In this document: positions 6,506 through 13,694 of the stretch, one piece after another
Layout of the letters: the number at the start of each line of letters is the position of its first letter
How positions within the stretch are numbered: the stretch's first letter is position 1
From: Parvibaculum sp049303435
GTDB taxonomy: Bacteria; Pseudomonadota; Alphaproteobacteria; Parvibaculales; Parvibaculaceae
Length of the DNA stretch: 38,055 bases
Direction: 5' to 3'
Assembly (NCBI GenBank): GCA_049303435.1
Contig: JBAQNC010000313.1
Location: forward strand, 1 to 38,055
The notes under the pieces: generated by a model
The model's database searches: none
What the model was told of the DNA's origin: nothing
What the model saw: only the letters and a program-made list of their open reading frames with translations
Program-made: the position numbers and the translations under genes

Positions 6506-8707
6506 ATGGCAAATCTGGAACTCGCTAAGGACAAACCCGCCGCAGGCGCATCGGCCTCGACGGCGACGGTCAAGGCAGCGAATGAAGACACGCCCACGGG
6601 CGGCGCGCTCTATCGACTGATTTCCCGGCGCCCGTCGAAAAACATTCCACTTCTCGCCTTCGTCGCCGCCATGCTCACACTGGGCGTCTGGGCGGCCTAT
6701 GTGAACGGCTTCTATGGCCTCGCCAATCTCGTCACGCTGGCGCAACCCCAGCTTGCCCTTGTCATCTCGGCCTTGCTCATCCCGCTGCTGCTGATCGCCC
6801 TGACCGCCTGGACGATCTGGCGCGGACAGGAAATGCACCTGATGGCCGAAGCTCTGGCGCGCACCGCCGTCCGCCTGACCGATCCGGCCGACGCCGCCAG
6901 CGGCGAAGTCGCCCAGATCGCCGCGGCGGTCGAACAGGAAATCAAGCGCATGAAGGCGGCGCTGGCCGACGCGGTGGAAGAAACCAAACGATTGCGCGAA
7001 ATGGTCAACGACAATCTCGAAACGATCGAGCAAGGCGGCACACGCGCCGAAATGCGCGCCGCCCGCATGGAAGAACTGCTCAACAGCCATCACGACAGCA
7101 TGACGGAACTGGGCCGCATGATCGGTCAGGAAAGCGACATGATCTCGCGCGGTCTTCGCGGACAGGTGGAAGCCGTGCGCGGGTTGATCGGTCAGGCCGA
7201 AAAAACATTGAACGATGCAGGAAGCCGCGTCGTCGCCGAGACGGAAACGCTCGCCCGTGTCAGCGAAGCCGCGCGCGCAGGCGCCGACAGCACCGCCTCG
7301 ACGCTCGACCGTCAGGCCTCGCGCCTCGAAGTCGTCGCCAACAATGCGCTGACCAAGGCCGACGATCTGACGACACGCTACGAGACGCAGCGCCAGATCC
7401 TGGCGGACGCCGCCAACAGCCTGACCGCCGAGGCCGACCGCCTCGAAACGTTGTTCGAGGCCCATCGCGACCATATGGCCGAAGCCAGCAGCGTCGTCAC
7501 CGCGCGCACGAAGGAAATTTCAGACGCCGCCGAAACGCTCGCCAAACAGGTCACCACCACATTCGACAGCGCGGCGGAACGCGCCCGGACGATACACGCG
7601 GAAATCTCGGGCGAAGTCACGACCGCCATTGCCGAAGTGACGGATGCGTCTGGCACCATCAGCCGCTCGACGGGCGCAGCGACACGCGCCATCGGCGCGA
7701 CCATCGACGAATTGCGCGAGGCCGCCAGAGCGATCAATGAAGACCTCAATCGCGCGACCACCGAAGCGATCTCCGCCACGACCGACGATCTCAGGATCGC
7801 CACCAACGCCATGACCTCGGAAGTGACGCGGGCGACTTCCGCGCTGGCCGAGAACGTCTCCGTCCGCGCCCATGAAATGCGCGACCTCCTGCAACAGACG
7901 CTGGCCGAAAACGACGTCTCCGCCGAACGCTTCAACGCCGCCATGATCCGGCTGGGCGGCACCGCGCGCGAAGCAGGCAATGCACTCGACCATGCCGCCG
8001 CCGACCTCGAAGCCCGCATGGCGCTGCTGCCGGAAGAGGCCGCCTCGGGCGCCGCCGCGCTGACGCAAGTCTTGCAGGATCAGGTGACGTCCCTCGCCGC
8101 CATTGCCGACATTGTGGTGCGCCATGCCCGCGTGCTCGATCACTCGTCGCCGCAGCCTATCGCGCCCCCGGCATTGACGCCGACACTCGCCCCAACGCTG
8201 GCCCCGCCGCCCGCGCCGGTCCGCTCGGGCGACGGAAAGAACGGCACACGCGGCTGGGGCATTCCCGACCTTCTCGCCGCCGCCGGACGCCACGCCGAGG
8301 CGGGCGCACCGCCCGCGCCGACGCCCGCGACAAGCGACAGCGAGTTTCACCACACATCGCTACAGGTGATCGAAACCTTGCAGGCCCTGGCCGTCGATCT
8401 CGACCGCGCGCTGGAAGAGAGCCCCTCGCCGGAACTCTGGCAGCGCTATCAGGCGGGCGAGCGCAATGTCTTTGCCCGCCGCCTCTACAATATGGCCGGA
8501 CGTCAGCTCTACGACCGCATCGCCGTCAAATACCGCGGCGAGGAAGAATTTCGCGAGAATGTGGACCGCTTCGTCAATCTCTTCGAAAAGCTGCTGGAAG
8601 GCGCCTCAGCCCGCGACCGCGACAATATCCTGGTCGAGACCTATCTCACGTCCGACACGGGCAAGGTCTATCTGATGCTGGGTCAGGCGAACGGTCGGCT
8701 GTCGTAA
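6506..8707 (+). CDS. TipN-like membrane-anchored coiled-coil protein (cell pole organisation)
   Basis: A 733-residue protein. Two membrane helices sit near the N-terminus (about 47-66 and 83-105) with a short periplasmic loop. A very long alpha-helical, Ala/Glu/Arg/Thr-rich coiled-coil region follows (about 110-585), then a Pro/Ala linker (about 600-630), then a compact C-terminal domain from about 645 containing ALAVDLDRALEE, LWQRYQAGERNVFARRL and KVYLMLGQ. Two N-terminal membrane helices, a large coiled coil and a conserved tail are the architecture of TipN, the Caulobacter birth-scar protein that orients polarity and flagellum placement. The assignment is from architecture and recalled tail similarity, not from an alignment. 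The ATG at 6506 starts the hydrophilic leader MANLELAKDK; a longer in-frame start at 6431 is less likely. Confidence 0.65.
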   Translation: MANLELAKDKPAAGASASTATVKAANEDTPTGGALYRLISRRPSKNIPLLAFVAAMLTLGVWAAYVNGFYGLANLVTLAQPQLALVISALLIPLLLIALTAWTIWRGQEMHLMAEALARTAVRLTDPADAASGEVAQIAAAVEQEIKRMKAALADAVEETKRLREMVNDNLETIEQGGTRAEMRAARMEELLNSHHDSMTELGRMIGQESDMISRGLRGQVEAVRGLIGQAEKTLNDAGSRVVAETETLARVSEAARAGADSTASTLDRQASRLEVVANNALTKADDLTTRYETQRQILADAANSLTAEADRLETLFEAHRDHMAEASSVVTARTKEISDAAETLAKQVTTTFDSAAERARTIHAEISGEVTTAIAEVTDASGTISRSTGAATRAIGATIDELREAARAINEDLNRATTEAISATTDDLRIATNAMTSEVTRATSALAENVSVRAHEMRDLLQQTLAENDVSAERFNAAMIRLGGTAREAGNALDHAAADLEARMALLPEEAASGAAALTQVLQDQVTSLAAIADIVVRHARVLDHSSPQPIAPPALTPTLAPTLAPPPAPVRSGDGKNGTRGWGIPDLLAAAGRHAEAGAPPAPTPATSDSEFHHTSLQVIETLQALAVDLDRALEESPSPELWQRYQAGERNVFARRLYNMAGRQLYDRIAVKYRGEEEFRENVDRFVNLFEKLLEGASARDRDNILVETYLTSDTGKVYLMLGQANGRLS

Positions 8708-8764
8708 GAGAAAGAAAGTCCCTCACCCAACCTTCTCCATGAGAACAATACTCTTCGGAACCTC

Positions 8765-8785
8765 ACCTCCCCCTTGAGGGGAGGT
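8765..8785. terminator. Hairpin ACCTCCCC-CTTGA-GGGGAGGT between convergent genes
   Basis: The stem is the same eight bases as at 2388, with a loop differing by one base. It sits between the stop of the TipN-like gene and that of the MOSC gene. CCCTCACCCAACCTTCTCC just before it (about 8720) is a half copy of the other intergenic repeat class. Confidence 0.55.
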
Positions 8786-8799
8786 AGACATTCGAGGTC

Positions 8800-9342
8800 C
8801 TAAACCACTTCCAACGGCAGATGCGGCCCGACAGGCAGTTCGACGCGGATCGTGTCCCCTGCCCTGACATTGCCGCCTGCGACGACAGTACTCATTACGC
8901 CGGTCTTGCGGATGAGATTGCCTTGCGCGTCACGCCCCAGAGAGGCTTTCAACAGACCTTTCTGGAAATCCTCGATCTGGCTGCACGGGTTGCGAAGGCC
9001 CGTGACCTCGACAATTACCGCCTCGCCAATATGAAGCTGCGTCCCCTGCGGGAGACCAATAAGATCGAGCCCGCGCGTCGTGATGTTCTCGCCGAGATCG
9101 CCAGAGGTGACCTTGAAACCCGCTGCATTCAACTCGTCATGAAACTCAGATGACATCAGATGCACCTGACGGACATTGAGCACGCTCGGATCGCGGGCGA
9201 TGCGCGAAAGATGCTGCACGGTCTTGCCGATATGCGCGTCGCCCTCAACGCCCAGTCCCTCGATCAGGCGAATGACATCACAAGGCGGCTTGCCGAACTC
9301 ATGCGTCGCCTTGCAGCCAACGGAAATCACCCTCGCGCTCAT
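8800..9342 (-). CDS. MOSC domain-containing protein
   Basis: A 180-residue single MOSC (molybdenum cofactor sulphurase C-terminal) domain. The conserved Cys120 lies in EVTGLRNPCSQIEDF, and GDLGENITTRGLDL (about 81-94) is the other typical block. Relatives such as YiiM and YuaD bind or transfer a sulphur or molybdenum cofactor, often for N-hydroxylated substrates; the substrate here is unknown. The gene starts six bases after the stop of the auxiliary lipoprotein gene, so it is probably the last gene of the MCE operon by position, although no functional link to lipid transport is known. The protein is cytoplasmic with no signal peptide. Confidence 0.85.
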   Translation of the reverse strand: MSARVISVGCKATHEFGKPPCDVIRLIEGLGVEGDAHIGKTVQHLSRIARDPSVLNVRQVHLMSSEFHDELNAAGFKVTSGDLGENITTRGLDLIGLPQGTQLHIGEAVIVEVTGLRNPCSQIEDFQKGLLKASLGRDAQGNLIRKTGVMSTVVAGGNVRAGDTIRVELPVGPHLPLEVV

Positions 9343-9348
9343 ATGGCG

Positions 9349-9966
9349 TCATTCCCTTGTCAGGGTCGAAGCCGCCGTCCAGTCGGCGATCGCGGCAAGA
9401 TTGCGAGCGAGCGCCCTGTCATAGGCCGCGACAATGGCGGCGATGCCGCTGGCCGTGACCGGCTCGACGGCGGTGAAATCCTTCGCCGCAATCACATTGC
9501 GATGGAGATTGGAGACGACGCGCATGAAGAAATCGACACGCACGACGGTCTTGCCGTCATGACTTTCGGCGGCGAACTGGCGCATGTCGCCTTTCAGCAC
9601 ATAGTCGCCGCTGATCTCCGCGCCACGCGCCGCCACCGAGGCAAAGCGGTGCGAATTTTCCAGCGTCTCGATAGTGAGATTGCGCACCATCAGCGGCGCA
9701 AGATCGACCCAGCGCGCATCGGCAAAATATTGCAGTTCATGCGGGTTGGGCTGAAAGGCGATGCGGGCCGTATTGATGGCGGCGCTGGCGGAAAATTCAT
9801 CCACCAGTATCGACGCCGACCGGGGCGCGCCCGCCTCCCCTGCCACTGGCGCGGAGGTGAGCGTGAAAAGCTGCGGCGCAGGCGAACTGGCGACACTGGC
9901 CAAAGCGCAACCGCCAAGCATCGCGCCAAGCGCACAAAGGACGGCGAACCTCATAAGCATCTTCAT
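9349..9966 (-). CDS. ABC-type transport auxiliary lipoprotein (PqiC-like)
   Basis: A 205-residue lipoprotein. The signal peptide ends in the lipobox LGGC (residues 17-20), so Cys20 is lipidated. The mature part has the family layout: PQLFTLTSAP near the N-terminus, a VDEFSASAAINTARIAF strand region, then LQYFADARWVDLAPLMV and a C-terminal helix. Such proteins (PqiC/YmbA, ABC_trans_aux) sit in the outer membrane and pair with MCE proteins in lipid trafficking. The ATG at 9964-9966 overlaps the stop of the MCE gene (ATGA) and is preceded by GGAGGTG inside that gene's end, so the two are translationally coupled. Confidence 0.85.
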   Translation of the reverse strand: MKMLMRFAVLCALGAMLGGCALASVASSPAPQLFTLTSAPVAGEAGAPRSASILVDEFSASAAINTARIAFQPNPHELQYFADARWVDLAPLMVRNLTIETLENSHRFASVAARGAEISGDYVLKGDMRQFAAESHDGKTVVRVDFFMRVVSNLHRNVIAAKDFTAVEPVTASGIAAIVAAYDRALARNLAAIADWTAASTLTRE

Positions 9967-10883
9967 GGCGCTTTCACCTCCGGGACATTTTTGCCGATGA
10001 TATATCGCGCCGGATCGTCCTGCGCACGGGCAGCCATGCGATCAAGCGAAGTGACGAGCGACCGCATCTCGCGGATCAGTTGCGGCAACTGATCGAGCCC
10101 GTCGTTGGCCAGCCGGTTGATCGCCGGGCCATTGGTCTTGATGAGATCGTCGAGATCGTCGGCCAGTTGCCGATAGGATTGCGATGTCCTGTTGGCGTCA
10201 TTGATGAAGGCGCGCGCATCGTTCTGCACCAGATCGTCGGCGCTCCTGCTCATCTTGTTGAGATGACGCGAGGTCTCCGACAGGTCCTTGATCGCCTGCG
10301 CCATCTGATCGGAACTGCCGGCAAGCGCGGTCGAAAGCTTGTCGATATTGACGAGCGTATGCGTAATCGAGTCCTGATTGGCCTGCACCACCTTGCTGAG
10401 TTCGCTGATAAGCCTGTTAGCATTTTGCAACGTCTTGGGCGCGGTTTCGGCAAGCTCCTGCAAGGTCGAAGGCGTGCCGCGAATGAGCGGATAGGAATCC
10501 TTGCTTACTTCGCGCAGCAATTTCGACCCCGGACTGCCGCCGGTGAGCTGGATGACGGCGACGCCGGTAATGCCGGAGGCTTCAAGCTGGGCGATGGAGT
10601 CCTCTTTGACCGGGGTGCGCGCATCGACCTGAATCATCGCGATGACCTTGCTCGGATCATTCTCGGCAAGCGACAGGTCCATGACGCGCCCGACCGGCAG
10701 ACCGTTGAACTGCACCTGTCCCGACTTGCTCAGACCCGAAACCGACCCCTGAAAGACGATCTTGTAATAGGCATATTGCCGATCGAGCTGAACGCGGCTC
10801 AGCCAGAGCGAAAAGAGAAATATGCCGAGCAGCGCGACAAGCGTCGCGATACCGATGAGCACGTTGTTCGATTTGATTTCCAT
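9963..10883 (-). CDS. mlaD: MlaD-family MCE protein (lipid transport, periplasmic binding component)
   Basis: A 306-residue protein with one N-terminal membrane anchor (about 8-28) and an MCE domain (about 37-118) containing GSVSGLSKSGQVQFNGLPVGRV and a GITGVAVIQLTGG block. A long helical tail (about 140-290), rich in heptad-like Leu/Ile/Ala, probably forms the needle or tube seen in longer MCE proteins; it exceeds the ~180-residue E. coli MlaD. It should form a hexameric ring that moves phospholipid between inner membrane and periplasm. It lies eight bases after the ATPase gene and overlaps the lipoprotein gene by four bases. Assigned to this role by domain and operon context. Confidence 0.88.
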   Translation of the reverse strand: MEIKSNNVLIGIATLVALLGIFLFSLWLSRVQLDRQYAYYKIVFQGSVSGLSKSGQVQFNGLPVGRVMDLSLAENDPSKVIAMIQVDARTPVKEDSIAQLEASGITGVAVIQLTGGSPGSKLLREVSKDSYPLIRGTPSTLQELAETAPKTLQNANRLISELSKVVQANQDSITHTLVNIDKLSTALAGSSDQMAQAIKDLSETSRHLNKMSRSADDLVQNDARAFINDANRTSQSYRQLADDLDDLIKTNGPAINRLANDGLDQLPQLIREMRSLVTSLDRMAARAQDDPARYIIGKNVPEVKAP

Positions 10884-10891
10884 ATCGAAGC

Positions 10892-11674
10892 CTATGTCGT
10901 CGCGGATGAAGCCGCCGCGCGCGCGCGGGGCCCATGAAAATAGGAACGCACCCAGGGATGTTGACTCGCCAGCATATCCGTCATCGTGCCGATCAGGATA
11001 ACACGTTGTTCGGCCAATACGGCGATGCGATCGCAGGTGGCGTAAAGCGTGTCGAGATCATGGGTGACCATGAAGACGGTGAGACCCAGGGTCTTCTTCA
11101 GATCGTTGATGAGTTCGTCGAAGGAAGCCGCGCCGATCGGGTCGAGCCCCGCCGTCGGCTCGTCGAGAAACAGGATTTCAGGGTCCTGCGCCAGTGCGCG
11201 CGCCAGCCCCGCCCGCTTCTTCATGCCGCCCGAAAGCTCGGAGGGATAAAGCGAGGCGGCCCCTTCGCGAAGCCCGACCATCGCGATCTTGACGCCTGCA
11301 AGCTCGTCCATCAGTTCATCATTCATATGCAGATGTTCGCGATAAGGCACCTGAATGTTTTCGGCCACCGTCAGCGCGGAAAAAAGGGCGCCCTCCTGAA
11401 ACAACACGCCCCAGCGCTGCTCCTGCATGCGACGCTCGTCGTCACCGAGGCTTTCGAGATCGACGCCGAACACCGTGATCTTGCCCGCATCGGGCTTCTT
11501 CAGGCCGAGAATGGTGCGCAGCAGAACGGACTTGCCCGTGCCGGAGCCGCCGACAATGCCGATCACCTCGCCGCGCCGCACCTTGAGATTGAGGTTGTCG
11601 TGAATGACATTCTCGCCAAAGGCCGTTCGCAGCCCCTGAACATCGATGATGGTCTCATTATCCGCACCGCTCAT
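10892..11674 (-). CDS. mlaF: MlaF-type ABC transporter ATP-binding protein
   Basis: A 260-residue ATPase. Walker A GGSGTGKS is at 42-49, the signature LSGGM at 147-151, Walker B ILFLDEP at 167-173, the D-loop AGLDP follows and the switch His is His205 in VTHDL. MKKRAGLARAL after the signature and the FQEGALFSALTV Q-loop region are typical of the Mla/Ttg2A group. It energises the MlaE permease at the inner face of the cytoplasmic membrane. One base separates it from the permease stop, so the two are cotranscribed. It ends in an Ala/Arg/Ser-rich tail without known motifs. Confidence 0.93.
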   Translation of the reverse strand: MSGADNETIIDVQGLRTAFGENVIHDNLNLKVRRGEVIGIVGGSGTGKSVLLRTILGLKKPDAGKITVFGVDLESLGDDERRMQEQRWGVLFQEGALFSALTVAENIQVPYREHLHMNDELMDELAGVKIAMVGLREGAASLYPSELSGGMKKRAGLARALAQDPEILFLDEPTAGLDPIGAASFDELINDLKKTLGLTVFMVTHDLDTLYATCDRIAVLAEQRVILIGTMTDMLASQHPWVRSYFHGPRARAAASSATT

Positions 11675-11675
11675 G

Positions 11676-12809
11676 TCACAACCCTACCGCCGTGAAGAAC
11701 ATGGCAAAAAGCGCATCGAGAATGATGACGAGGAAAATGGACATGACGACGGAGCGCGTCGTCTGCGAACCGACCGACTCCGCGCTGCCCGTGACGTCAA
11801 GCCCGGCGCGACAGCCGATGAGGCCTATGGCCAGCGCCATGAAAGGCGCGCGCAATATGCCGACGCCGAAGGTCCAGAAGACAGCCGCATCGCGCATCCG
11901 CTCGATATAGACTTCCGGCGACATGCCGAGTTGCACCATCGCGACAAGGCCGCCGCCGATGAGCCCCATGATGTCGGCGACGAAGGTGAGCAAGGGCAGA
12001 ACGATAATGAGCGCGAGGATGCGCGGCAGGACAAGCATCTGCATGGGATCGAGGCCCAGCGTGCGCATGGCGTCGATTTCCTCGCGCATCTTCATCGAGC
12101 CGATTTCGGCAGTAAAGGCGCTGCCCGAACGACCGGCCACGATGATGGCGGTGAGCAGCAGGCCGATTTCGCGCAGGAAGATGATGGTGATGAGATTGAC
12201 GGTGAAGATATCGGCGCCGAACTGCTTGAGCTGGGCCGCGCCCTGCTGGGCGATGACCGCCCCGATCAGGAAGGTCAGCAGGCAGATGAGCGGCAGCGCA
12301 TCGAAGCCTGCCTTTTCCATGTGATGGATAAGCGGCACAAGACGCAGCTTGCGTGGCTTTGCCACAACTTCGGCAAAGGCGGAAACCACCGCGCCCAGAA
12401 ATTCAAGCAGGGTGAGGGCTTCCCGCCCAAATTTTATGACCGTGGCGCCGATACGTTCGAGAATTTCCTCGAAAACCGGGACAGACTCGGCACGCACGGC
12501 AGGCGGGCTTTCAAGCTGCGCAATCTTGTCGATCAGGAGCCGATGCTCGTCGCGCATGCCTTCAAAGCGCGGACGCAGGCCATGAGACCGGAAAACCGTC
12601 GCCGTGCGGTCCAGCACAAAGGCCCCGCTCGTATCGAGCCGGGTGATGCCGCTGAGATCGATCACGGCTTCGCGCAAGCCCCCCGCAGGCTCGGCCAGAC
12701 GCCGCAGATCGGCGTCGATCAGCGCGACAAAGGCGATCGACCAGTCACCCTGGGCATTGAGCCGCAAGACGTCCTGTTGGGTCTCAAACGTGTAAGATGC
12801 CGCGCTCAA
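11676..12809 (-). CDS. mlaE: STAS domain-MlaE fusion permease of the MCE ABC transporter
   Basis: A protein of about 377 residues. An N-terminal STAS-like domain (about 10-110, with LSGITRLDTSGAFVLDR) is fused to an MlaE permease (about 120-377). The permease holds the family blocks VAGRSGSAFTAEIGSMKM and EEIDAMRTLGLDPMQMLVLPR, and five to six membrane helices. In E. coli the STAS partner MlaB is separate; the fused form is common in alphaproteobacteria. No ATG fits. I prefer the TTG at 12809, preceded by GGGGAGG; an in-frame GTG at 12869 would add 20 residues but has no ribosome site. It heads a four- or five-gene operon expected to maintain outer-membrane lipid asymmetry. Confidence 0.87.
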   Translation of the reverse strand: MSAASYTFETQQDVLRLNAQGDWSIAFVALIDADLRRLAEPAGGLREAVIDLSGITRLDTSGAFVLDRTATVFRSHGLRPRFEGMRDEHRLLIDKIAQLESPPAVRAESVPVFEEILERIGATVIKFGREALTLLEFLGAVVSAFAEVVAKPRKLRLVPLIHHMEKAGFDALPLICLLTFLIGAVIAQQGAAQLKQFGADIFTVNLITIIFLREIGLLLTAIIVAGRSGSAFTAEIGSMKMREEIDAMRTLGLDPMQMLVLPRILALIIVLPLLTFVADIMGLIGGGLVAMVQLGMSPEVYIERMRDAAVFWTFGVGILRAPFMALAIGLIGCRAGLDVTGSAESVGSQTTRSVVMSIFLVIILDALFAMFFTAVGL

Positions 12810-13004
12810 CCTGCCTCCCCGCCCCGGACATTCCAGAAGTGCCACACTGAGGCACCACAAAGACGCCACAAACCCGCGCCAGTTTGACGCGCCCGTGAAT
12901 GTCGCAATGGAAAATAGTGTAACGTGCCATCCTGTCTAAATACCAGCAAAGGCCGTGCAACGCCTGACCTGTTGAAAAAACGTCGTAGTAACAAGGAGAG
13001 GCCC

Positions 13005-13445
13005 ATGAAGCCGATCAACCAGAATTCACTGTCCAGAGGCGTGAAAACGCTCATCCTGGCCGTCACGCTGTCCGGCATGATGACCGGCATTGCCCTTGCC
13101 GATGTGGACGTCGCCGACGGCAATGCCGCCCACGGCGAAAAGGTTTTCAAGAAATGCCAGGCCTGCCACACCATTGAAAAAGACGGCCCCGACCGCGTCG
13201 GCCCGAATCTCTATGGCATCATGGAGCGCGGCGTCGCCACCAAGGAAGGCTACAACTACTCCAAGGCGATGAAGGAATTCGGCGCCAAGACTCCGAAATG
13301 GACGGAAGAAGTCCTGTTTCAGTACCTCGAAAAGCCCCGCGCGCTGGTGCCCGGCACCTTCATGACCTTTGCCGGCCTGAAGAAGCCGCAGGATCGCGAC
13401 GATCTGCTCTCCTATCTGGAAAAGGCCTCCGGTCACGACGATTAA
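13005..13445 (+). CDS. Class I c-type cytochrome (cytochrome c2/c550-like)
   Basis: A 146-residue exported haem protein. The signal peptide runs to about residue 32 (TGIALA before DVDVADGNAAHG). One haem site, CQACH, has Cys51, Cys54 and His55; the distal ligand is probably Met120 in PGTFMTF. KCQACHTIEKDGPDRVGPNLYGI and the closing LLSYLEKAS match mitochondrial-type cytochrome c/c2. It would carry electrons in the periplasm to a terminal oxidase or reductase. The ATG at 13005 has AAGGAGAG upstream; an in-frame start at 12924 lacks one and would spoil the signal peptide. It is followed by a strong hairpin terminator, so it is probably monocistronic. Confidence 0.92.
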   Translation: MKPINQNSLSRGVKTLILAVTLSGMMTGIALADVDVADGNAAHGEKVFKKCQACHTIEKDGPDRVGPNLYGIMERGVATKEGYNYSKAMKEFGAKTPKWTEEVLFQYLEKPRALVPGTFMTFAGLKKPQDRDDLLSYLEKASGHDD

Positions 13446-13478
13446 TCAACCGGACACGATCTTTTCATGAATGCCGTC

Positions 13479-13518
13479 GGGTGGGGTCACGGAAATGTGG
13501 CCCCGCCCGTTCGCTTTT
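13479..13518 (+). terminator. Rho-independent-type terminator after the cytochrome c gene
   Basis: GGGTGGGGTCAC at 13479-13490 pairs over all twelve positions (two G-U) with GTGGCCCCGCCC at 13497-13508, around a six-base loop GGAAAT. A short T-run (CGCTTTTCC) follows. It lies 34 bases after the stop codon. Confidence 0.7.
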
Positions 13519-13694
13519 CCGCCTCATCCTCGCCCCGAAAACAAGCATGGCCTCCCCGAATCGAGACTGGAACGGAAGCTGCAAATCCACATTCAGCAGC
13601 ATCTGGTATTGTCTCCAAACGAGACATTTCCATCCCGGATGTTCCGAATTAACGCAGCAGCGGCTTGTTTTCGGACAGGCTTTGAGAGTGAAAC

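Noticed and set aside
11646..12887. A 413-codon plus-strand open frame opposite mlaE
   Set aside because: It is highly charged, His/Gln/Asp-rich shadow sequence. The opposite strand encodes an unmistakable MlaE permease.
12884..12920. TTGACG near 12884 as a promoter for the cytochrome c gene
   Set aside because: No acceptable -10 box stands at 16-18 bases, so I do not list it as a promoter.
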